The notes under the pieces: model-generated | The model's database searches: none | Seen by the model: only the letters and a program-made list of their open reading frames with translations | Told to the model about the DNA's origin: nothing | Assembly (NCBI GenBank): GCA_945280365.1 | Contig: CALYQD010000011.1 | Location: forward strand, 1 to 64,000 | DNA: 64,000 nucleotides | Direction: 5' to 3' | DNA from: an uncultured Apibacter sp. | Lineage (GTDB): Bacteria > Bacteroidota > Bacteroidia > Flavobacteriales > Weeksellaceae | Shown: one piece after another, positions 16,899-26,800 of the stretch | Position numbering within the stretch: the first letter of the stretch is position 1 | Layout of the letters: each line of letters opens with the position of its first letter | Made by a program: the position numbers and the translations under genes

Positions 16899-18455
16899 AT
16901 GAAGGAACGTTTCATTCCTATTTTATCGGGATTAATGACCATTTCCCTTATTGTTTTTGTGGGATTGCAGATTTTTTGGTTAAAACAGGCTATTGATGCT
17001 GGAGAACAGGATTTTTCCTCTCATGTCTATAAAGCACTAAACAGCTCTTCAAAAAAAATCAATACGATTGAAATTAATAAATTTTACAAACCCTTCACAA
17101 ATTTTTATCAAGATATAAATAAACAGAAAGATTCCAGCACCATACAAACAGCAATGAGTGTTATTGATTCTCAATCTGTTAAATATATCATTTACAAAAA
17201 AACGATTGTCAATAAAAAACCTCTCGTCATCCCCTTTTCAAAAAAAGATACGCTAAAGATAACCAACTTATTGACAGACGAAGGAGTCCTCAAAATAAAA
17301 AAAGATTCTTTTCAAACCAATATTAGGCCCATTGAAAGAAATATTGAAAATAGTTTTATAAGTCCTAAATTTACATTGGATGAATTTGCTAGGTTAAGTG
17401 TTAATCAGATGAGCTTAGAATCGAGAGTTAATATCCAATTAATTGATTCTGTGGTTTATCTAGAACTAAAAAAACATAACATTAATACCGAATTTAAGTG
17501 CGGAATTCTCAATAATAAGCTTAAGCTTACCAAAATCCACAGCGAAGATTTTACTTTAAATAATAACCTTACTCAAAATTATAACGTTGTATTGTTTTCA
17601 GATGGAAAAGATAACGCTCAATATTATCTTTCTGTATATTTTCCTTCAAAGCAATACTCTGTACTAAATCCTATTTTAGGAGCAATTGGAGTTACCATTG
17701 CATCTACCCTCGTAATAATAGCTATCTATATAGCTTCGATATATTATATGTCTCAGCAAAAAAAGATTTCTGAAATAAAAACAGATTTCATTAATAATAT
17801 GTCGCATGAATTTAAAACCCCTATTGCAACAATCAATATAGCCACGGATGCATTAAACTCAGAAAAAGTACAGTCAGAGCCAGATAAAATGAAATTTTAT
17901 ACCTCGCTAATAAAGCAAGAAAATGAAAGAATGAAAAAACAGGTAGAAATGGTTTTGAGAATGTCCAAACTTGAACGTAATGCTCTTCAGCTTATAAAAA
18001 AAGAAACGGATATAGAACAAATTTTAAAAAATAGCATTAAAACGGTTCGAATTCAGGTAGAACAAAGAGGGGGCACCATAAAAGAAGACTACCAAGCTAA
18101 AAAGCATGTGGGAAATGTAGATGGTTTTCACCTTACCAATGCTTTTGTAAATATCTTAGATAACGCGAATAAATATTCGTTGGAGAAACCCGAAATATAT
18201 GTTAAAACTTATAATGACAAAAATAATTATGTAGTTGAAATATCCGACAAAGGCAAAGGAATGTCTGAAAATGTAATGAAAAGGATATTTGAAAAATTTT
18301 ATCGGGAAGAAACTGGAAATATACATAATGTAAAAGGTCATGGTTTAGGTTTAACTTATGTGAAAAATATTATTAAGTTACATAATGGTGGTATTAAAGT
18401 TGTAAGTAAATTACATAAAGGAACCACCTTTATAGTACGAATTCCTCTAAATTAA
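16899..18455 (+). CDS. Membrane sensor histidine kinase (RprX-like)
   Basis: The 518-residue protein has a transmembrane segment at about residues 9-29, a large periplasmic sensor region and a second segment near 260-285. The kinase core follows: H-box NNMSHEFKTPIATIN with phospho-acceptor His303, N-box (NAFVNILDNANKYS), G-boxes (DKGKGMSENV, GHGLGLTYV). It autophosphorylates and passes phosphate to the response regulator encoded 8 bases downstream. The architecture is that of the flavobacterial kinases resembling Bacteroides RprX. The periplasmic domain is not recognised and the signal is unknown. The first ATG is kept because homologues start just before the first membrane segment. Confidence 0.93.
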   Translation: MKERFIPILSGLMTISLIVFVGLQIFWLKQAIDAGEQDFSSHVYKALNSSSKKINTIEINKFYKPFTNFYQDINKQKDSSTIQTAMSVIDSQSVKYIIYKKTIVNKKPLVIPFSKKDTLKITNLLTDEGVLKIKKDSFQTNIRPIERNIENSFISPKFTLDEFARLSVNQMSLESRVNIQLIDSVVYLELKKHNINTEFKCGILNNKLKLTKIHSEDFTLNNNLTQNYNVVLFSDGKDNAQYYLSVYFPSKQYSVLNPILGAIGVTIASTLVIIAIYIASIYYMSQQKKISEIKTDFINNMSHEFKTPIATINIATDALNSEKVQSEPDKMKFYTSLIKQENERMKKQVEMVLRMSKLERNALQLIKKETDIEQILKNSIKTVRIQVEQRGGTIKEDYQAKKHVGNVDGFHLTNAFVNILDNANKYSLEKPEIYVKTYNDKNNYVVEISDKGKGMSENVMKRIFEKFYREETGNIHNVKGHGLGLTYVKNIIKLHNGGIKVVSKLHKGTTFIVRIPLN

Positions 18456-18463
18456 TAAATATC

Positions 18464-19168
18464 ATGGATAAAAAAGTAAAGCTATTATTAGTAGAAGATG
18501 ATCCAAGTTTTGGTGCTGTTTTAAAAGATTACCTATCTATTCACGATTACGATGTGACTCTTTCTGTGGATGGAGAAGATGGGCTAGAAAAGTTTAAAGC
18601 AGATCATTTCGATATTTGTCTTTCTGATGTAATGATGCCGAAAAAAGATGGATTTACGTTAGCCAAAGAAATCATTGACATAAATCCTGATGTTCCAATT
18701 ATCTTTTTAACTGCAAAAAATATGCGTGAAGACATTTTAACTGGATATAAGCTTGGAGCAAATGATTATATAACAAAACCTTTTGATTCAGAAGTATTAC
18801 TATATAAGATAAATGCAGTTTTACAAAGAAATTCAAATTCTACCGTTAGTTCAGAAAATGAAGATAAAGAAATCTATGAGATTTCTAATTTTAAATTTAA
18901 CACAAAATTGAGACAATTAGAAGTTAATGGTAAAATGCACAAACTATCACCTAAAGAAAATGAACTTTTAAAACTTTTATGTAAATATAAAAATGATCTA
19001 ATGCCGAGAGAAGAAGCGCTCACTAAAATTTGGCATAATGATAATTATTTCACCTCTCGAAGTATGGATGTATATATTGCTAAAATTAGAAAATTATTAA
19101 AAGATGACGACAATGTTGAAATTGTAAATATACATGGAGAAGGATTTCGCTTATTAGTGAAAGATTAA
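18464..19168 (+). CDS. OmpR-type response regulator (RprY-like)
   Basis: The 234-residue protein has an N-terminal receiver domain with the acidic pair in LLVEDDPS, phospho-acceptor Asp55 in LSDVMMPKKDG, the conserved Thr in IIFLTAKN and Lys in YITKPF. A C-terminal winged helix (HKLSPKENELLKLLCKY to VNIHGEGFRLL) binds DNA. It pairs with the kinase gene just upstream and ends in a strong hairpin terminator. Target genes cannot be read from this window. Confidence 0.95.
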   Translation: MDKKVKLLLVEDDPSFGAVLKDYLSIHDYDVTLSVDGEDGLEKFKADHFDICLSDVMMPKKDGFTLAKEIIDINPDVPIIFLTAKNMREDILTGYKLGANDYITKPFDSEVLLYKINAVLQRNSNSTVSSENEDKEIYEISNFKFNTKLRQLEVNGKMHKLSPKENELLKLLCKYKNDLMPREEALTKIWHNDNYFTSRSMDVYIAKIRKLLKDDDNVEIVNIHGEGFRLLVKD

Positions 19169-19187
19169 CCTTACTATTTTTGTATGA

Positions 19188-19238
19188 AATAAGTTTTTTA
19201 TTCTTCTTATATTATGAAGAATAAATGAACTTATTTTT
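19188..19238 (+). terminator. Hairpin terminator of the two-component operon
   Basis: Inner arms TTATTCTTC (19198-19206) and GAAGAATAA (19216-19224) are perfect complements. Outer arms AATAAGTT (19188-19195) and AACTTATT (19228-19235) extend the stem, and a T run follows. It begins 20 bases after the response-regulator stop. Confidence 0.75.
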
Positions 19239-19294
19239 ACAATTTTTAATTTACTAACAATTTTTATTAATATTTAGACGATCTTTTCTTACCA

Positions 19295-20659
19295 ATGGAG
19301 ACCTTTGACAACTCTCAAAACATATTAGAATTAGAAAATGAAAAACCAAGTAAACTTATTTGGAAATATGCTATTCCGGCAATAATAGGAACTGTTGTAA
19401 TAGCATTATACAATATTATTGACAGTATATATATAGGCCATGGACAAAATTTGGGAGACCATGCTATAGGTGGATTAGGAATTTTATTGCCGATTATGAA
19501 TTTTATTTCAGGATTAGGTATGTTGGTTGGATCGGGTGCATCTACACGCACTTCTATATTCTTAGGACAAAAGGATATAAGATCAGCGGAAATAGTAGTC
19601 GGTAATTCTGTTTTATTAGCTGTTGTCTTAACCCTATTAATGATTATAGCTATTTATATTTTTATAGATCCTATTTTATTAGCCATTGGGTCTACTCCCC
19701 AAACATTTCCATTTGCTAAAGAATTCTTGGTATACTACCTCCCTGGAAATATATTTTTAACTGTAAATTATGCTCTTAATAGCATTATGCGCGCTTCTGG
19801 ATATCCTAAAAAAGCTATGTACATGATGCTCATAGGTGTCGCAGCCAATATTATATTAGCCCCAATTTTTATATTTATATTGCAATGGGGTATGAAAGGA
19901 GCCGCCATCGCTACCAATTTGTCTATGGCTATAGGTCTAGGAGTAGTATGTAAGCATTTTCTTAGCTCTCAATCAATTGTATCGTTTAAAGAATGTAATT
20001 TAAAACCTGATTTTAAAATCATATGGTCAATTATTAATGTGGGTTTTGCACCCTTTTTTATGTTAATTGCAGCATCTATTGTTGTTTTATTTATTAATAA
20101 CAGACTTAATGTATACGGAGGTAGTACTGCAATAGAGGCTTATACCATCGCCAATAGACTTATTATGGTATTTATAATGGTATTAGTGGGACTAACACAG
20201 GGAATGCAACCCATCATAGGATACAATTTTGGAGCTAAAAATATGAAGAGGGTTAAAGAAACTTTAAATTATAGCCTTAAAACAGGTTTAACTATCGGAT
20301 GTTTAGGCTTTTTATTTGGATTTCTTTTACCTAGCCTCGTAGTTCAACCCTTTAATCCATCTCCTAATTTAGCGAAAGAGGCGGCCGTAGCTTTACAAAT
20401 TATGACTATAACACTACCATTAAGTGGTATACAGATGGTTATTTCAAACTTTTTTCAATGTATCGGAAAGGCTATCATAGCTTTTATTTTAAGCATGAGC
20501 AGACAATTTTTAATATTAGTTCCATCTTTATTTATTTTACCAAATTACCTAAAATTAAATGGTGTGTGGTGTTCTATACCTTTATCCGACTTCTTATCAA
20601 CACTCTTAGCTGTAATCATATTTTATTGGCAACTTCGACAAGTTAAAATTTTAAATTAA
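19295..20659 (+). CDS. MATE family multidrug/solute efflux transporter
   Basis: The 454-residue protein has about twelve membrane segments in two homologous MatE halves (start of half one: PSKLIWKYAIPAIIGTVVIALYNIIDSIYIG; half two begins near residue 245). Family members exchange cationic drugs or metabolites for Na+ or H+ across the inner membrane. Typical motifs include the GxGGxxGxxT-like loop after TM2 and GLTQGMQPIIGYNFGAKN in the second half. It lies 177 bases upstream of the megasynthase gene on the same strand. A role in moving the cluster's product is conceivable, but a promoter element lies between them, so it may be unrelated. Substrate unknown. Confidence 0.93.
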   Translation: METFDNSQNILELENEKPSKLIWKYAIPAIIGTVVIALYNIIDSIYIGHGQNLGDHAIGGLGILLPIMNFISGLGMLVGSGASTRTSIFLGQKDIRSAEIVVGNSVLLAVVLTLLMIIAIYIFIDPILLAIGSTPQTFPFAKEFLVYYLPGNIFLTVNYALNSIMRASGYPKKAMYMMLIGVAANIILAPIFIFILQWGMKGAAIATNLSMAIGLGVVCKHFLSSQSIVSFKECNLKPDFKIIWSIINVGFAPFFMLIAASIVVLFINNRLNVYGGSTAIEAYTIANRLIMVFIMVLVGLTQGMQPIIGYNFGAKNMKRVKETLNYSLKTGLTIGCLGFLFGFLLPSLVVQPFNPSPNLAKEAAVALQIMTITLPLSGIQMVISNFFQCIGKAIIAFILSMSRQFLILVPSLFILPNYLKLNGVWCSIPLSDFLSTLLAVIIFYWQLRQVKILN

Positions 20660-20701
20660 ACTATTTATTAACGATATGTTAAAATTAGTTTTTTTTTTAT
20701 T

Positions 20702-20709
20702 TATATTTG
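20702..20709 (+). promoter_or_regulatory. -7 element before the megasynthase cluster
   Basis: TATATTTG matches TAnnTTTG and follows a run of T. It ends about 127 bases before the ATG at 20837, leaving a long AT-rich leader. No -33 TTTG lies at the usual distance. It is the best promoter candidate for the whole 20837-37310 unit. Confidence 0.4.
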
Positions 20710-20836
20710 CATTTCAATTTCATTACTATTAAACAATTAAATATGTTTAATTAATAATATATGATCATAGATTATCTTACAATAGAAAAAAAGCATCGAT
20801 AAGTTAAATATTTACTAAATACAATTTTTTTAAGCC

Positions 20837-23800
20837 ATGCAAGAAAAAAAAGCGTTATTTGTTCTTTCTCCTTTTGAATTACCTGACGTTGATTTAGCCT
20901 TAAAAACTATTAATACCGGGGCCTTTCCAATCCTACATTTGGGAAGAGATAAAAACAGAGCTATTCAAAGTTTAAATGAGCTCTCTGAAAAAACAAAAGA
21001 ATCATTTGGAGTATGTTTCGTCTCGGAAAATATGACAGACATCTCACTTCCGGAAAATGTTACCAAAGTATTTATTCCCTTTAATTTTAAAATTTCCGTT
21101 AAAAAAAATGTGGAAATTTTTTACCAGATTCATTCTTTAGATGAGGCAGAAGAAGCCATCAAAATGGGTGCGGAATCTATCATATTAAAAGGGAATGAAG
21201 GCGCAGGAAAAGTGGCTTATGAATCTTCATATGTTCTTTTACAAGGAATAAAAAATAAGCACAAAAAATTAAAAACTAAAATTTACATACAAGGAGGAAT
21301 GGGTATTCATACCTCAGCTGCCGCCTTAGCAATGGGAGCGCAAGGTATTATACTTGATAGTCAAATCGCTCTTTTTCCAGAATGTAGCATTTCTAAAGAA
21401 TTAAAAAATATTTTTAATAAATTAAGCGGAAGTGAAACTGTTATTATTGACAATTTTAGAATTCTACTTAGAAAAAATTCTCCTGAACTACCTATACAAC
21501 CTAAATTTGAAGATATTCTACCATTTTTAGGCGGTCTTGATCTTTCTCAAAATATACTTCCAATGGGACAAGATATCTGCCTATCTGTAGATTTTGTAGA
21601 ACGTTATAAAAAACTTGAAAATTTAATTATAGCTATTCAAGAAGCTGCTTACGGACATTTACTACAAGCTAAAAATTTAAATATTATTGGAGAGCACAGT
21701 CCCCTTGCTCAGGAATTGGGAACCCGATTTCCAATTGCACAAGGACCAATGGCTAGGGTTAGTGATGTACCTGAATTTGCAAATGAAATTGCTAAAGAAG
21801 GAGGTGTTCCATTCATAGCAATGAGTCTTATGGTAGGACAAGCAGCTAAAGATGCTGTAGAAAAAACTCATACCCTACTTAAAGATAAAGCTTGGGGTGT
21901 TGGTATACTAGGATTTGCTCCCGCACAATTGCGAGATGAGCAAATGAAATACATTTTAGAAAATAAGCCTCCTTTTATTATTATTGCAGGCGGTAGACCT
22001 TCCTTAGCCAAACCTTATGAAAAAGAAGGAATTAAAGCTTTTTTACATGTACCTTCAGTAGCTCTATTGGATATGTTCCTAAAAGAAGGTGCCAGAAAAT
22101 TTATATTTGAAGGAAGAGAAAGTGGTGGGCACGTTGGCCCATTGCCTAGTATGGTACTTTGGGAGAAGCAAATCTACCGTTTATTAAAAGACGATCAGCC
22201 TTCAACCTTGAATATTTTCTTTGCTGGAGGAATTCATGATGCATTTTCTTCTGCCTTTATTTCAATCATGTCTGCTTCATTAGCAGCAAAAGGAGCTAAA
22301 ATAGGTATTTTAATGGGTACCTCTTACCTATTTACCAAGGAAGCTGTAAAAACGGGCGCTATCTCTGAAGAATATCAAAAACAATCTGTAGCTCATGATA
22401 AAACAGTTTTATTAGAAGCTGCTCCAGGACAAGAAACCAGAGCTTTACCTACTCCTTTCACTAAGCTCTTCGATCAAGAAAAACAACGTTTATTTGCTGA
22501 AGGCTTAGATTCCAAAGAAGTTTGGCTGAAATTGGAAGAAATGAATTTAGGGCGTCAAAGAATCGCTGCAAAAGGTATTGAAAGACAAGGAAAAGAGCTC
22601 GTAAAACTAACAAGTGACGAACAATTAGATAAAGGAGTGTTTATGATAGGCCAGGTAGGTGCTCTAAGGATCAAATCTCTCTCTATAAAAGAACTCCATA
22701 AAGAAGTGGCTATTGAAAATAATAAAGTCATTTCTCAATTGAATAATCTTGTAGAACCTGCCCGGGAGTCAAGCAACTCCAAACTTGCAATAGTAGGAAT
22801 GGCAGGTATTTTCCCACAAGCAAGAACTTTAGAAGAATATTGGAAAAATATACTATCAGGAAAAGATTGTATAACTGAAGTTCCTGATGATAGATGGAAT
22901 AAAGAATTATTCTATAATCCGGACACAAGAGATACAGATTTCGTATCTTCAAAATGGGGCGGATTTATACCTACCATAGACTTTGATCCATTAGAATTCG
23001 GCATCCCGCCACAGTCATTAGCTTCTATAGAGCCTGTACAATTATTAAGCCTTTTAGTAGCAAAGAGAGCCTTAGAAGATGCCGGATATGACATGAAGAC
23101 TTTCGATGGAGAGAATACATCTGTAATAATTGGAGCTGAAGGTGCTACAGAACTAGCATCTAGCTATGGTTTTAGAGGTTACGCTAAACAAGTTTTCGGA
23201 GATCTTCCCGAAGAATTAAAAAGTATGCTTCCTAAATTAAATGAAGACTCATTTCCTGGAGTTTTATCTAACGTTGTAGCAGGAAGAATTACTAATCGTC
23301 TTAATTTAGGAGGAACTAATTATACTGTAGATGCAGCTTGTGGTGCTTCTTTAGCAGCCGTAGATATAGGATGCCAAGAATTACAGAATAAAAGAACCGA
23401 TATTGCAGTTATTGGAGGTGCTGACTTACACAATGGACTGAATGACTTTTTAATGTTTTCAGCTACCCATGCCCTTTCAAAAAAAGGAAAATGTGCCTCT
23501 TTTGATGCTAATTCCGATGGAATTGCGCTAGGAGAAGGTATAGGAATGATTGTAGTAAAAAGGTTGGAAGATGCAGAAAGAGATGGTGATAGAATATATG
23601 CTGTAATCAGAGGAAGCGGTGCCAGCAGTGATGGGAAAAGTTTAGGTATGACCGCTCCAAATAAAAGAGGGCAAATGAAAGCCCTACAAAGAGCCTATAA
23701 GCATGCAGGTATTTTACCTTCTGAGGTAGAATTAATTGAGGCTCACGGAACCGGAACTGTAGTTGGAGATAAAACTGAATTAAGTGCATTAACCGAAATG

Positions 23801-26800
23801 TTTTTAGAGTCCGGGGCATTAGTAGGACAAACTCACTTAGGCTCCGTAAAAACACAAATCGGACATACAAAATGTGCCGCAGGAATGGCTGGATTAATTA
23901 AAACAGCCTTATCAACCTATTACGGTATTCAACCCCCAACTATTAATTTAACGAATCCAAATTCTTTTTATAATAAAGATAGTAGTCCATTTAAATTTAA
24001 CACCAAAGCAGGAATTTGGAGCAGTGAAAAAAGAATATCAGGAGTTAGTGCCTTTGGTTTTGGTGGAACCAATTTTCACGTAGTTTTGGAAAATTATAAG
24101 TCAGATATTCCATCTACAAGCAGCTTAACTGCATGGCCCTCTGAATTGTTCGTTTTAAAAGGAGATAATTTACGAGAAGCCAAACAAGTAGCTCAAAAAA
24201 TTAAAAACTTATTACTTATAAATAGCACATTAAATATAAAAGATATTGCTTATAGTTTAGCTGTTGCTAACACTAAAGAAATTCAAGCTTCAATAGTTGC
24301 TTCGAATACTTTTGAACTAGAAAATAAAATTGATATTTTCCTTTCTGGTAAAGAAGATGCAGGAATTTATTTAAGAGCTCCTAAGGAAGGTAAAGTAGCC
24401 TTTTTGTTTTCAGGACAAGGTAGCCAAAGAATTAATATGGCCCGCGATCTTTTTGTAGCATTCCCGTCAATGAGATCTTTATTGCTTAAGAATAAAGAAT
24501 ATGAAAAAATATTATTCCCCCATACCGTATTCGATGAGGAAAGTGAGAAATTACAACAAGCTATAATCACAAAAACACAAAACGCGCAACCTACTTTAGG
24601 TATTGTAGATTATGCTATTGCTAGCTTCTTAAGATTTTTGGGAATAGAGCCGGATATGATTGCCGGACATAGCTATGGAGAACTTCCTGCCTTAAGTTTT
24701 GCCGGCGTTTTCAAACCTGAAGAATTGGTTTCTTTAAGTAGAAAAAGAGCGAATGCGATTTTAGAAGCAGTAGGTCATGACAAAGGTAAAATGATTGCTT
24801 TAAATCTACCGGAATCTGAAATAAAATTATTACTTGAAAAAGAAAAAGAAGTATGGGCTGTAAATTTCAATTCCAATAAACAAACTATTATGGCAGGTTC
24901 CACTGCCGGCATGGATAAGTTTATGAAGAAATTAACAGATAATAAAATAACTTACAGAGAATTAGCTGTTGATTGTGCCTTTCATAGCCCATTATTAAAT
25001 AAGTCTAAAGATATATACTTAAAAGAACTTAGCAAAGTTGATTTTAAATCTCCGAATTTAGCAGTTTGGTCCAATACAACTGCCGAATTATATCCTTCAC
25101 AACCAGATGAAATCAAAAAACGTTTAGCTGAACATTTAATCAATCCGGTATACTTTACAAAGGAGGTTACTAGAATGTATGCTGAAGGAGCAAGAGTTTT
25201 CATTGAAACCGGTCCTGGCAAAGTATTAATAAATCTTGTTCAATCTACTTTAGGTAATCAAGAAATTACGGCCATACATACTGAAGAAAAAGAAAAAGAA
25301 GGTATTAACTTCTTGCTTCATGCTTTAGCTAAATACATTGCTACGGGTAGAAATATAGATCTAGAAAAATTATTTGAAGGAAGAAAAGTATCAACTATAA
25401 ATCTTGATGAACCGGAAAATTATAAAAAGAAATCAACAAATTGGTTAATCAATGGTCATTATGCAGTACCTTCTGTAGGTACCCTTCCTCCAAACGGAGC
25501 CCTTCCAATTAGTAAACCAATTAATTTAAATTATGGCGCCATTTCCGATAATCATACCATGAATAATAATCTTACTCAAGCTGACCAAGTTATCCTTGAA
25601 TATTTAGGTAACATGAGATCTATGATACAAAACCAAAGAGACGTTATGTTAGGTTACTTTGGTCAAAATCCAGGAACTATCGCAGCTCCTCAGGCAAGAA
25701 CAACCATACAAGTTCCAGTTCAAAATAATTCTATTGTTACCTCACAACAACAAGTCGTTGTAGCATCACAAGCAAGTACTCCTGCTCAGGTATCCGCTAA
25801 AAATACTACACCGGCTTTATCTATTGAAGTTATTAAAGACACTTTACTTGAAACAGTCAGTGAGAAAACAGGTTATCCTATTGACATGCTAGGTCTGGAT
25901 ATGGATTTGGAAGCAGATTTAAGCATCGATTCCATTAAAAGAATGGAAATTATCGGTGCATTAAAAGAAAAATTAAAAATAACTGCTGATTTCGAAGAAT
26001 CAGAAGATGCTATTGAAAAAATGGCTTCTATAAAAACTCTTAGTGGTGTTATTGGTTGGATGGAAGAATTAGTTAAATCTGAACAATCCACATCCCAAGC
26101 AATAGTTGTTGCTACTAATATTTTGCCTGAAGCTATACCTAGTGCTAAAAAAGAAGTTTTTTCAATAGAAACTATTAAAGACGCTTTACTTAATACCGTT
26201 AGTGAAAAAACAGGCTATCCCATTGATATGCTAGGATTAGATTTAGATTTAGAAGCAGATTTAAGTATTGATTCTATTAAAAGAATGGAAATCATAGGTG
26301 CATTACGTGAAAAATTAAATATCACCTCTGATTTTGAAGAATCAGAAGATGCTATTGAAAAAATGGCTTCCATAAAAACTCTTAATGGAGTAATTGGATG
26401 GATTGAAGATCTTGCAAATGGTGATTCTTCCGACAAATCCGATAATAAAATTGTTGCCAAACCGACCGTTAATAAAATATCCTTTGAAGCTGAAAAAGAT
26501 GAGCCCCTTCTACGAACTCGTTTTGAATTAGAGAAATATTCTATAAATTCAACCGAAAAAATCACTATAGAAGGTAAAAAATTTGCCTTAACAGATGATG
26601 GTAAATCCTTAGCTAAAAACATAAAAAAAGCTCTTGAAGCTAAAGGAGCCATAGTTGATATTATTTCCGATAATAATACAAATATTTCCTCTTATGACGG
26701 TCTACTAATTTTAGCATCATCTAAAGCTACTAAACATTATACCATTAAAGACGCATTTACTTTAATAAAAAGCGCTGATATGGATCGTATTAAATGGATA

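Noticed and set aside
19295..20659. MATE transporter as the dedicated exporter of the cluster product
   Set aside because: Same strand and close, but a separate promoter element lies between, and MATE substrates are usually small cations or drugs; evidence is insufficient to claim the link.
25873..26652. Two long, mutually similar open frames antisense to the ACP region (25873-26091 and 26215-26652)
   Set aside because: They mirror each other only because the sense strand carries duplicated ACPs. They have no promoter and no family resemblance.
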